Source of the DNA: Spirochaetales bacterium
GTDB taxonomy: Bacteria > Spirochaetota > Spirochaetia > ARS1246
Assembly: GCA_016930115.1 (NCBI GenBank)
Contig: JAFGHN010000081.1
Coordinates: 1 to 13,467 of the forward strand
Reading direction: 5' to 3'
DNA: 13,467 bases
Both the position numbers and the translations under genes were made by a program. Below the pieces are notes generated by a model that worked only from the letters and a program-made list of their open reading frames with translations, did no database searches and was not told where the DNA came from. Below, one piece after another: positions 1-6,432 of the stretch; position 1 is the first letter of the stretch, and each line of letters begins with the position of its first letter.

Positions 1-109
1 GCGACGACCGGAGGCGCGGCGCGTACCGCAGGCGAAGCCGAGGAACGCGCCATTGGTCGAGCCCACAGGGGCGAGACTCGTCGCCAGGTTTTTTTTATGC
101 CCAGGCGAC
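1..109. repeat. GC-rich nested inverted repeats next to a T8 run
   Basis: No coding gene is seen from the left edge to the MarR stop. The stretch is full of complementary arms. GCGACGA at 1-7 matches TCGTCGC at 78-84, GGCGCG at 13-18 matches CGCGCC at 46-51, and GTCGCC at 80-85 matches GGCGAC at 104-109. A run of eight T lies at 89-96. The large stem followed by T8 could act as a terminator for a plus-strand gene beyond the left edge, convergent with marR. The 80-109 hairpin competes with the large stem for bases 80-84. It could also be one copy of a dispersed GC-rich palindromic repeat, cut by the window edge. Function is inferred, not shown. Confidence 0.35.
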
Positions 110-147
110 AGTATCTTGCGATGCCGACTATTCTTCCTGGAGATCCT

Positions 148-633
148 TCAGGGTTCGTCGCCGGCGTGAAGAAAAGGACTCACGGGGTGCTTGTGGGCGT
201 TCATCATCGTAGCCACCCGCTGCAGTGAGGAGAGAATCTGGGTCTGCTCCCAAGGTTTGAGCTTGCGGAAAGCTTCAAGGAAATCCTCCTGCAAGATTGA
301 CGGATTATCTTCGACTATCTTGCGACCCTGGTCGGTGGCTCGAAGGAGAATCTGGCGCCTATCCGATTTGCTGCGGCGGCGTTCTATCTGACCATGTGAT
401 TCGAGACGGTCAACGATACTGGTAATAGTCGCCTGACTTAGACTTACACGTTCAGCCAGTTTGCCCATAGGAAGCTCGCCGGCATCTACAACTTCCTTGA
501 GCACAAGGAGTTGTGGTACCGTCATGCCAACTCGTTTGACCAGTTGTTTGGAGTAGAGGTCAATCTCGCGGGTAATCTGTCGAAGAGTCGAAAGTACAAG
601 CTGACTGATTGCGGTAGCTGATTGGTCGGCCAT
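148..633 (-). CDS. MarR-family transcriptional regulator, EctR/CosR-like
   Basis: This is a 161-residue winged-helix DNA-binding protein, about the usual MarR length. Residues 37-105 form the wHTH domain. The recognition-helix region is SLSQATITSIVDRLESHG (64-81) and the wing carries the family DRR motif (91-93). Flanking helices (10-35, 117-146) would form the dimer interface. The IDLYSKQL stretch and the WEQTQILSSLQRVATMMNA tail recall MarR regulators found beside ectoine and betaine genes (EctR1, CosR). That likeness is from memory and not from an alignment. The gene is last in the betaine-transport operon, so it probably reports on or controls osmolyte uptake. The start is uncertain. ATG at 633 gives a normal N-terminus but no clear ribosome site. 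A GTG at 669, preceded by a GGATGG-like element, would add 12 residues. Confidence 0.88.
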   Translation of the reverse strand: MADQSATAISQLVLSTLRQITREIDLYSKQLVKRVGMTVPQLLVLKEVVDAGELPMGKLAERVSLSQATITSIVDRLESHGQIERRRSKSDRRQILLRATDQGRKIVEDNPSILQEDFLEAFRKLKPWEQTQILSSLQRVATMMNAHKHPVSPFLHAGDEP

Positions 634-688
634 CGGTTCACTGTAACATAAACCAGCACGTCGGAACACTTATGTAGCCATCCGCAGG

Positions 689-1531
689 TCAGCGCTTCTT
701 CTGTGCGATATTCCCTAGAGCCTGCGTCACTCTGTCGAGGAATATTGCCAGGATGACGATCGCTATCCCGCCTTCAAATCCCAAATCTATGCGCAGCTGT
801 GTGATACCTCTCAGCACTTCGTTCCCGAGCCCACCGGCTCCGATCATTCCGGCGATTACGACCATCGAGAGAGCGAGCATGATTGTCTGATTCACGCCCG
901 CCATGATTGTTGCCAAGGCAACAGGGAGTTCGGCTTTGAAGAGGATCTGCCGGCTTGTAGATCCAAATGACCGCGCCGCTTCTTTGATCTCTTTCGGAAC
1001 CTGGCGAATCCCCAGATTGGTGAGACGGACCGCCGGCGGCAGCGAGAAGATAAGGGTTGCGACGACACCGGGCACCGGACCGAGACGGAAAAAGAGAACC
1101 GCCGGGATTAGGTAAACGAAGGCAGGCAAGGTCTGCATGAAGTCGAGTACGGGACGCACGACGTTCCAAACTACATTCTTCTTGGATGCCCAAATACCGA
1201 CAGGAATACCGATAAGCAGTGCAATTATTACGGATGCAATGACCAGCCCGAGGGTGCTCATGGTGAGGGTCCAAAGCCCCATATACCAAATAATAAAAAA
1301 GCCGAGGGCGGTAAATATGGCCACACCACGACCGGCAACCCACCACGCGAGCGCTGTCAGCGCGATGGCCATGACAAACCACGGCGGGAAATTGAGGGCA
1401 GCTGTAGTCCCGTCGAGTAACGCCGATATTGCAGTCGATATACCTTTGAAGAACCAGCTCATATTATCGACAAGCCAATCGATCACGCTCTCAAAAGCGC
1501 CGCCTATGTTAACAATTTCCCTGAAATTCAT
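689..1531 (-). CDS. opuAB: Glycine betaine/proline ABC transporter permease
   Basis: This is the membrane subunit of an OpuA/ProU-type osmoprotectant importer, about 280 residues and close to the usual OpuAB size. Counting from the upstream ATG at 1540, hydrophobic segments lie near residues 53-67, 72-92, 95-117, 138-150, 157-170, 210-235 and 256-270. The EAA loop that docks on the ATPase is at 187-209, beginning EAARSFGSTSRQ. Glycine-rich MIGAGGLGNEVLRGI (232-246) is typical of ProW-type permeases. I chose ATG at 1531 because the GAGG of the ribosome site touches the ATG at 1540 directly. It stands nine bases from the ATG at 1531, which is workable. With this start the gene begins one base after the ATPase stop, so translation of the two is probably coupled. 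Confidence 0.93.
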   Translation of the reverse strand: MNFREIVNIGGAFESVIDWLVDNMSWFFKGISTAISALLDGTTAALNFPPWFVMAIALTALAWWVAGRGVAIFTALGFFIIWYMGLWTLTMSTLGLVIASVIIALLIGIPVGIWASKKNVVWNVVRPVLDFMQTLPAFVYLIPAVLFFRLGPVPGVVATLIFSLPPAVRLTNLGIRQVPKEIKEAARSFGSTSRQILFKAELPVALATIMAGVNQTIMLALSMVVIAGMIGAGGLGNEVLRGITQLRIDLGFEGGIAIVILAIFLDRVTQALGNIAQKKR

Positions 1532-1532
1532 G

Positions 1533-2798
1533 TTATTCATCCTCGCGACTATGGTCAGAACCGTTTATCTCGCGTAGCTGGACCGGCACCGCCGAATTAT
1601 CGCTTGATTTGCTTACCTCGGCGATGATAGCTGCCCGGCTTACGGCTCCGTGAAAAACGCCCTCCTCGTCAACGATGGCGATAGGATAGTTGGTTTTGAT
1701 GGCCGCGGTGAGGAGGTCCGAGATCGATGTGGTAGCTAGTGTCGTATACACGTTGTCATGAAGAATGGTGGCGATGTTTTCTTTGCCGGCGCCCTGGCGT
1801 TCCGCCTTGCGTAAACTCACGGCGTCATCAATCGTAATCAACCCCTTCAGAACCCGGCTTGCGTCGGTGACGAACACCGTTGAGTAGTTGTTACGCTCCA
1901 TGACGCGGATGGCCGCCTCTACACCGTCACGGGGGTAGATGATACTTGGTACGTGACCGCCTGCCGAACCGGCGGTGATTACCTTTGTGCGGTCGACGTT
2001 CTGCACAAATGCCTTTACATATTCGTCAGCCGGCCTTGAGAGTATCTCTTCAGGCGTCCCGATCTGCCGTACCCGCCCGTCAGGCCCCAAGATGGCAATA
2101 CGGTCACCGAGCTTCAGCGCCTCATCAAGATCATGAGTGATAAAGACCACGGTCTTGTGCATCTTTGCCTGGAGCTCGAGCAACTCGTCCTGTAATTGAG
2201 TCCGAATAAGCGGATCCAGCGCGCTGAAGGCTTCGTCCATGAGAAGAATTTCCGGGTCATTCGCCAAGGCCCTCGCAAGACCGACTCGCTGTTGCATGCC
2301 GCCGGAAAGCTCCGAGGTGCGGCTTTCTTCATAGCCGTCCAATCCTACCAGTTCGATTGCGCGCTGCGCTTTCTCGCGCCGTTGACTTTTCTCCATGCCG
2401 CTGATCTCCAGGCCGAATTCCACGTTGCCAAGAACGTTCCGGTGTGGTAACAGACCAAAATGCTGGAACACCATGGACATCTTGTATCTGCGAAGCTCCC
2501 GCAGGCGCTCAGCGTCCATTGTCGCGACGTTTTCACCGTCTACCAAAATGTCCCCCTGGGTGGGGGGTATCAGCCGGTTCAGGCAGCGAATAAACGTAGA
2601 CTTTCCGCTTCCCGAAAGGCCCATCACAACAAAGGTCTCTTGTTTTTCTATCGAGAAAGTAGCGTCGTTGATTGCAACGGTGCATCCGGTTCTCTTTAGT
2701 ATCTCCGCTTTTGTCATCCCTTGTTTTGTGAGGGGAATCGCCCGTTTAGGGTTGGGTCCGAAAATTTTGTAAAGATCATTTACTTCGATAATTGCCAT
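1533..2798 (-). CDS. opuAA: Glycine betaine/proline ABC transporter ATPase with CBS domains
   Basis: This is the ATP-hydrolysing subunit of the betaine importer, on the inner face of the membrane. It has 421 residues, matching OpuAA/ProV. Visible motifs are Walker A GLSGSGKST (60-68), Q-loop Q112, signature LSGGMQQ (164-170), Walker B ILLMDEA (184-190) and switch H222 in ITHDLDEA. The N-terminal insert around AEILKRTG (31-38) is usual in ProV-type subunits. Residues about 282-396 form a CBS pair. In OpuA-type transporters this module senses ionic strength, helped by an acidic C-terminal tail. Here the protein ends in DHSREDE, which would suit that role (inference). A strong GGGAGAGG ribosome site precedes the ATG. 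The gene lies downstream of a terminator-like hairpin, so it may be expressed below opuAC. Confidence 0.96.
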   Translation of the reverse strand: MAIIEVNDLYKIFGPNPKRAIPLTKQGMTKAEILKRTGCTVAINDATFSIEKQETFVVMGLSGSGKSTFIRCLNRLIPPTQGDILVDGENVATMDAERLRELRRYKMSMVFQHFGLLPHRNVLGNVEFGLEISGMEKSQRREKAQRAIELVGLDGYEESRTSELSGGMQQRVGLARALANDPEILLMDEAFSALDPLIRTQLQDELLELQAKMHKTVVFITHDLDEALKLGDRIAILGPDGRVRQIGTPEEILSRPADEYVKAFVQNVDRTKVITAGSAGGHVPSIIYPRDGVEAAIRVMERNNYSTVFVTDASRVLKGLITIDDAVSLRKAERQGAGKENIATILHDNVYTTLATTSISDLLTAAIKTNYPIAIVDEEGVFHGAVSRAAIIAEVSKSSDNSAVPVQLREINGSDHSREDE

Positions 2799-2828
2799 GG
2801 CCTCTCCCTGTCTTTATCCTTCGCAGAC

Positions 2829-2853
2829 AAAAATGGGGTGCATACGCACCCCA
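2829..2853 (-). terminator. Hairpin plus U5 between opuAC and opuAA (attenuating terminator)
   Basis: TGGGGTGC (2834-2841) and GCACCCCA (2846-2853) pair as a perfect eight-base stem with a four-base loop. Read on the minus strand, the stem is followed directly by five T (A5 at 2829-2833), the form of an intrinsic terminator. It lies after the opuAC stop and before the opuAA ribosome site. Transcripts would stop here part of the time, or the hairpin would protect the 3' end of the opuAC message. Either fits the excess of binding protein over transporter usual in such systems. Confidence 0.7.
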
Positions 2854-2891
2854 CCCTCGCACTAGCGGTGTGTAACTGAGATGTGAAAACA

Positions 2892-3782
2892 CTATGCCTC
2901 CGGCACCCAATCTTTCCAAACTTCAGGATTCTGATCCTTCCATTCACGCGCGGCTTCGAGCGTGCTGAGATTGGAATCCGCAAGGTGTACCATCAACGGA
3001 CCGATCGTTTCATTTGTCCACATCACATTGTCAAAGAACTCGGAGACCACCGGTAGGTCTTCGGTTACACCTGGTCTGCCCAAAATGTATACATTATCGT
3101 TATCCCAGATCTGCGGGCCGTCCTGCTCAAGAATGACGAGGTCCATGCGTCCAAACATGGTATGCGGCTGCCAACCCATACCAACGATGTACTCGTTGTT
3201 TTTGATGGAGGATTCCATTGCCGCGAGCATTGCCGGGCTTGATGACGGGACAAGCTCGATCCCGGCCTCGTCAAGACCGTACCCGGGAATAAGCTCGTCT
3301 TGAGTCTTGATCATCATGCCCGCGCCGGCATCGATCCCGGTAATCCTGTAATCGAGCTTTTCCGCTACTTCCGGGTCCCCAAGATCGGAAATCCCGGTCA
3401 CACCCTCTTCAGCCATGAACTTTGGCACGATGAGGCCCACCACGGCATTCTCGTAGATTGTTGAGACCTCGACAAAATCTCCCTGCTCAAGGTAAGTCTG
3501 GTGCAAATTCGGCAGCCAGGCCTCCATAAAATAATCCTGATCTCCACCGGCTACCGATGAATAGGCTGGGCCCACGTCAGCCGCGGTCAGTGTAACGTCG
3601 TAGCCCATCTCATCTTCCAGGACGGTAGCCAGAAAATGAGTCCAGGCAACGCCTTCTTCCCAGTTTACATAGGTCATCTTGACGGACTTTTTCTCTTCTG
3701 CTTTGTCACATGATACGAGGCTTACGGCGACAAACATCGCAATCGACGCAAATACCATGAGTGTGCGAAATGTAGTACGCAT
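2892..3782 (-). CDS. opuAC: Glycine betaine-binding lipoprotein (OpuAC domain)
   Basis: This is the extracytoplasmic substrate-binding protein of the importer. It has 296 residues, in line with OpuAC. The N-terminus has basic residues, a hydrophobic stretch (8-21) and a lipobox LVSC with lipid-bearing Cys25, so it is a membrane-anchored lipoprotein. The OpuAC fold follows. Candidate cage aromatics for the quaternary ammonium group are W41, W47, W89 in AWLPNLHQ and W204 in GWQPHTMF, but the exact binding residues cannot be fixed without an alignment. I chose ATG at 3782 because GAAGGAG lies just upstream. A longer frame opening at 3845 would begin inside the -35 box of the promoter, upstream of the likely transcription start. 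It is the first gene of the operon. Confidence 0.95.
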   Translation of the reverse strand: MRTTFRTLMVFASIAMFVAVSLVSCDKAEEKKSVKMTYVNWEEGVAWTHFLATVLEDEMGYDVTLTAADVGPAYSSVAGGDQDYFMEAWLPNLHQTYLEQGDFVEVSTIYENAVVGLIVPKFMAEEGVTGISDLGDPEVAEKLDYRITGIDAGAGMMIKTQDELIPGYGLDEAGIELVPSSSPAMLAAMESSIKNNEYIVGMGWQPHTMFGRMDLVILEQDGPQIWDNDNVYILGRPGVTEDLPVVSEFFDNVMWTNETIGPLMVHLADSNLSTLEAAREWKDQNPEVWKDWVPEA

Positions 3783-3815
3783 GTTTACTCCTTCAGTTAA
3801 ATTAGCATTACTACG

Positions 3816-3845
3816 AATATAAAAAACTCGTTTGATAAATGTCAA
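3816..3845 (-). promoter_or_regulatory. Promoter of the opuAC-opuAA-opuAB-marR operon
   Basis: On the minus strand there is a perfect -35 TTGACA (3840-3845) and a -10 TATATT (3816-3821), 18 bases apart. TTATAT would give a 17-base spacer. The predicted start of transcription is near 3809, giving a leader of about 27 bases that holds the GAAGGAG ribosome site. Both boxes are close to sigma-70 consensus, so the promoter is probably strong unless repressed. Confidence 0.7.
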
Positions 3846-3851
3846 CTATTG

Positions 3852-3980
3852 CTTCGTATACAAACTGTTGTTATTTCAATCTAATTAAGGTACTTGAGAT
3901 TATCGCGGCCGCTGAGTTCTGACAGTGTACGTATATAGGTACAGCTCATGCAATCTGTCATTTCCCTTCCTTCGTATACA
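3852..3980 (+). repeat. Direct repeat CTTCGTATACA, two copies
   Basis: Exact 11-base copies lie at 3852-3862 and 3970-3980, starts 118 bases apart, in the shared region between the divergent opuAC and galK genes. Each contains the palindromic core GTATAC. The spacing and placement suggest paired protein-binding sites, possibly with looping. An 11-base match could also be chance. Confidence 0.4.
3853..3864. promoter_or_regulatory. Candidate operator, 12-base near-palindrome
   Basis: TTCGTATACAAA reads as a palindrome with one G/T mismatch pair around a GTATAC core. It starts eight bases upstream of the opuAC -35 box, where a repressor or activator could act. Eleven of its bases (CTTCGTATACA with one flanking base) recur at 3970-3980. 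The MarR regulator of the same operon is the obvious candidate to bind it, but that is inference. Confidence 0.35.
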
Positions 3981-3998
3981 TAGTATTGGTGGGCGTAC

Positions 3999-4012
3999 AT
4001 TTGCATGCAAAT
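3999..4012. promoter_or_regulatory. Perfect 14-base palindrome ATTTGCATGCAAAT
   Basis: A perfect inverted repeat of seven-base arms with no spacer, 195 bases upstream of the galK start. Its size suits a dimeric repressor. It lacks the central CG usual in LacI/GalR operators, so the regulator family is open. It could serve galK. Confidence 0.4.
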
Positions 4013-4057
4013 CGCGCTGTCTGCGTCAGGCTGTGGTGAGGAGAGCGGCGCGCCAGA

Positions 4058-4139
4058 AAGATCTGCAATTCAATCATACATCCAAGATCTTGATGCAACG
4101 TGCTTGCCGGGGGTACTGTTGGAAGCCGGTACCGGCAAG
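4058..4139 (+). other. Two stem-loops in the galK leader
   Basis: AAGATCT (4058-4064) pairs with AGATCTT (4085-4091). CTTGCCGG (4103-4110) pairs perfectly with CCGGCAAG (4132-4139). A third pairing, GGTAC (4112-4116) with GTACC (4129-4133), would overlap the 3' arm of the second stem, so two alternative folds exist. No U-run follows, so this is not a plain terminator. It matches no riboswitch class I recognise. Confidence 0.35.
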
Positions 4140-4206
4140 GGCGCAAAAACGCGACGCCCCGGCACACCGGGCACTCACCGATCCTACGGGCGGTTTGCGG
4201 GCGGCC

Positions 4207-5457
4207 ATGAATAATAGTGGAAGATCGATTGACCAGAGAGTAGAAGAGTTCTACGGCAATCAGGATAGCCCACCGCGGTTCCAAAGGCTGGTGCGTGACT
4301 ATCACGAGCGTTTCGGCTCCGCGCAATTCAGTCTTTTCAGTAGTCCCGGCAGGACGGAGATTGGCGGTAATCACACCGATCATAACCACGGCAGCGTGCT
4401 TGCGGCGGCTATCAATCTCGATTCGATTGCCGTGGCCTCTGTGAACAAATCGAACAGCATAGTTGTTTATTCCGACGGTTATGCCAAACCGTTTGAGGTC
4501 GCGTTACGGGATCTTGAGCCGGCGGCCGCCGAACGCGGATCATCAACGGCTTTGATTCGCGGAATAGCGGCACGCTTCAGGCAACTGGGTTTTGCTGTCG
4601 GCGGTGTTTCGGCCTGTGTGTCAAGCGATGTGTTGCCGGGATCCGGATTGAGCTCTTCCGCGTCGTTTGAGGTGCTCATCGGTACCATTCTGAATCACCT
4701 GTACAACGCAGGATGTGTGAGCCCGGTGGATATCGCCAAGATCGGCCAGTACGCGGAAAACAAGTATTTCGACAAGCCCTGCGGGTTGATGGATCAAATC
4801 GCCTGCGCTTGCGGCGGCGTTGTCATGATCGATTTTGCCGATCCGCAAAATCCGGTAGTTGAAAAAATGCAGCTGGATCTGCGCGGGCACGGATATGAGC
4901 TAATCATTGTGGATACCGGCGGAAGCCACGAGAAATTGACCGGGGATTATGCCTGCGTTGCCGCAGAGATGAAAGAGGTGGCCCAGTTACTGGGCCATGG
5001 ATACGCGCGTGAGGTGACCCTCGCCGAACTGATCGCAAACAACAAGAGGATACGCAAGAGCGCCGGTGACAGGGCGTTCCTGAGAATGTTCCACTTCCTG
5101 GAAGAAAATAGACGTGTCCGTGAACAGACGGACGCTTTGAAGCAGGGTGACTTGCAGAAATTCCTGTCTCTCGTCAACGAGTCGGGCGACTCTTCATATA
5201 AGTATCTCCAGAACATCTATACGCAGAAGAACATAGCGGAGCAGGGGTTGGCTTTGGCGCTTGCGCTTTCCGAAAAGTATATCCGGGAGACCGGTGGAGG
5301 CGCCTGCCGCGTGCACGGAGGCGGATTTGCCGGAACAATTCAAGCCTTTCTGCCCGCCGCGCATGTCGACGGATATACCGCTACAGTGGGCGATGTTTTC
5401 GGCCGCTCCTCAGTGAAGGTAATCAGGTTGCGAGACAGCGGCGCTTCAATGATTTAG
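4207..5457 (+). CDS. galK: Galactokinase
   Basis: This GHMP kinase phosphorylates galactose to galactose 1-phosphate, the entry step of the Leloir pathway in the cytoplasm. It has 416 residues from the chosen start, within the family's range. Motif 1 is GRTEIGGNHTDHNHG (48-62), holding R49 and sugar-binding residues. Motif 2, the ATP phosphate loop, is LPGSGLSSSAS (143-153). The likely catalytic base is D196 in GLMDQIA. Motif 3 is GGGACRVHGGGFAGT (363-377). ATG 4207 was chosen because family similarity starts soon after it. The open frame reaches back to 3925, but that part looks non-coding. There is no good Shine-Dalgarno sequence before 4207, which is odd for this window. No other Leloir gene (galT, galE) is visible here. 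Confidence 0.95.
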   Translation: MNNSGRSIDQRVEEFYGNQDSPPRFQRLVRDYHERFGSAQFSLFSSPGRTEIGGNHTDHNHGSVLAAAINLDSIAVASVNKSNSIVVYSDGYAKPFEVALRDLEPAAAERGSSTALIRGIAARFRQLGFAVGGVSACVSSDVLPGSGLSSSASFEVLIGTILNHLYNAGCVSPVDIAKIGQYAENKYFDKPCGLMDQIACACGGVVMIDFADPQNPVVEKMQLDLRGHGYELIIVDTGGSHEKLTGDYACVAAEMKEVAQLLGHGYAREVTLAELIANNKRIRKSAGDRAFLRMFHFLEENRRVREQTDALKQGDLQKFLSLVNESGDSSYKYLQNIYTQKNIAEQGLALALALSEKYIRETGGGACRVHGGGFAGTIQAFLPAAHVDGYTATVGDVFGRSSVKVIRLRDSGASMI

Positions 5458-5462
5458 AACTT

Positions 5463-5482
5463 GAGGCTCATCAGGCCTCTTT
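5463..5482 (+). terminator. Weak hairpin after galK
   Basis: GAGGCT (5463-5468) pairs with GGCCTC (5474-5479), one wobble pair, five-base loop, followed by only three T. It lies six bases past the galK stop between two convergent genes, where a terminator is expected. The short U-run makes it a weak call. Confidence 0.35.
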
Positions 5483-5522
5483 CAGAAACCGTACTTCATG
5501 TTGGGGTTCTTTGAATTACCCT

Positions 5523-6203
5523 TCACGCTTTCATCGCGCAGAAGACACCTACAAAAAAAAACTTATACAGGCAATCGACATCCGTAAATCCGGCATCAGA
5601 AAGCCAATGCAGCTGCTCGATGAGTGAGGAGTCTCTGTCATACTGTTTACGCCGTCGGATACTCGCCGCAAGCTGTGCTTCATCGGCCTCGTTTTGACGC
5701 ACATGATCAAGCCACCGCGACCAGTATATGGCGCCGGTCCTGGCTGTGGGTGCTTTTATCTGATCGATGTTGATGAAGACACCGGGCCGCCGCAACTGCT
5801 TATAGACCGTTGAGAAGAGCCGTTGTTTTTCCGGGTCATCAAGATGGTGGATCGAAAGGCTCGATATGACGACGTCAAACTGCCTTGCCTCGCTCAGGTC
5901 CCGGAGATCACCTTCCTCAAAGGTAAAACGCCCCCCGCTGTTTTCAAATCGTCTTCTTGCGGCGTCCAGCATCTTGGCTGCCGAGTCATAGAGCACATAC
6001 CGTGCGTTCTTGAAACGCGACCATACGTGATAAGTAAATAAACCGGTGCCTGCTCCAAGATCCAGGACATCGAAGGTAGACTCCGGATCAAAGGGTATGA
6101 CCGATACCGCAGTGTGAAATAAGTCGTGGTATCCGGGCAGAGCCTTGACTATCCATTCATCGTAGTGCTCCACAACCGCATCGAAGGCACTGTTTACCGC
6201 CAT
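5523..6203 (-). CDS. Class I SAM-dependent methyltransferase
   Basis: A 226-residue Rossmann-fold methyltransferase that would transfer a methyl or related group from S-adenosylmethionine. Motif I is VLDLGAGTGLF (46-56) and the ribose-binding acid is D73 in LYDSAAKML. The GDLRDL stretch (98-103) lies near the adenine pocket. Motif IV/post-IV is FDVVISSLSIHHLDD (109-123). The N-terminal HYDEWIVKALPGYHDLF is reminiscent of CmoA-like tRNA-modifying enzymes, but the match is too loose to name the substrate. GAGGCG seven bases or less before ATG 6203 supports the start. It stands alone on the minus strand, convergent with galK and divergent from the glycoside hydrolase, so its neighbours give no hint of its role. 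Confidence 0.85.
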   Translation of the reverse strand: MAVNSAFDAVVEHYDEWIVKALPGYHDLFHTAVSVIPFDPESTFDVLDLGAGTGLFTYHVWSRFKNARYVLYDSAAKMLDAARRRFENSGGRFTFEEGDLRDLSEARQFDVVISSLSIHHLDDPEKQRLFSTVYKQLRRPGVFINIDQIKAPTARTGAIYWSRWLDHVRQNEADEAQLAASIRRRKQYDRDSSLIEQLHWLSDAGFTDVDCLYKFFFVGVFCAMKA

Positions 6204-6229
6204 AAATCGCCTCGCTAGATATGCGATCA

Positions 6230-6258
6230 GTAATACATGAGAGCGCGCGCTGAATCAA
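6230..6258 (-). promoter_or_regulatory. Candidate promoter of the methyltransferase gene
   Basis: On the minus strand TTGATT (6253-6258) and TATTAC (6230-6235) are 17 bases apart, each matching four of six consensus positions. The start of transcription would fall near 6223, leaving a leader of about 20 bases with the GAGGCG ribosome site. The rest of the gap up to 6371 shows nothing I can name. Confidence 0.45.
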
Positions 6259-6371
6259 CCGCCCTTTGTTGCTCCGTGTTCGAACGGACTCATCGCCGGC
6301 TTTGGGGAGACGTCTACCGATCGGCGGAACGCCTCTCTTCAAAATAGTCGATACGGCTGCGCATTGAGATA

Positions 6372-6401
6372 TTGTCCGTTCTCTGCAAATCCGGCTAAAT
6401 A
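6372..6401 (+). promoter_or_regulatory. Candidate promoter of the glycoside hydrolase gene
   Basis: TTGTCC (6372-6377) and TAAATA (6396-6401) are spaced by 18 bases, a moderate sigma-70-like match. A direct repeat GCAAATCC (6385-6392 and 6413-6420) brackets the -10 box. A GGTGGAG ribosome site follows just before ATG 6433. Confidence 0.35.
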
Positions 6402-6432
6402 ACCTGGAAACGGCAAATCCAGAGGTGGAGAA

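Larger units (their letters stand above)
3846..4206. other. Non-coding divergent region between opuAC and galK
   Basis: About 360 bases without a convincing gene. From left to right it holds the operator-like 3853-3864, an arm pair TGTAC/GTACA near 3928-3945, the second CTTCGTATACA copy (3970-3980), the perfect palindrome 3999-4012, and two stem-loops at 4058-4091 and 4103-4139. A plus-strand open frame runs through it into galK, but its translation has no galactokinase features and looks like non-coding sequence. I could not find a convincing plus-strand promoter for galK, so the start of its transcript is unknown. Confidence 0.6.

Noticed and set aside
774..1382. 202-codon minus-strand frame inside opuAB
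   Set aside because: It lies wholly inside the permease gene in another frame and encodes no recognisable domain, so it is a shadow.
3783..3845. Longer opuAC with 21 extra N-terminal residues
   Set aside because: The extra start lies in the -35 box, upstream of the likely transcript start. It would bury the signal peptide, and the strong GAAGGAG fits ATG 3782.
3925..4206. 94-residue N-terminal extension of galactokinase
   Set aside because: The translation has no kinase features and crosses palindromes and stem-loops. Galactokinase similarity begins only after 4207.
4013..4206. Cobalamin, SAM or other known riboswitch before galK
   Set aside because: Stems are present, but none of the conserved boxes I know for these classes can be found.
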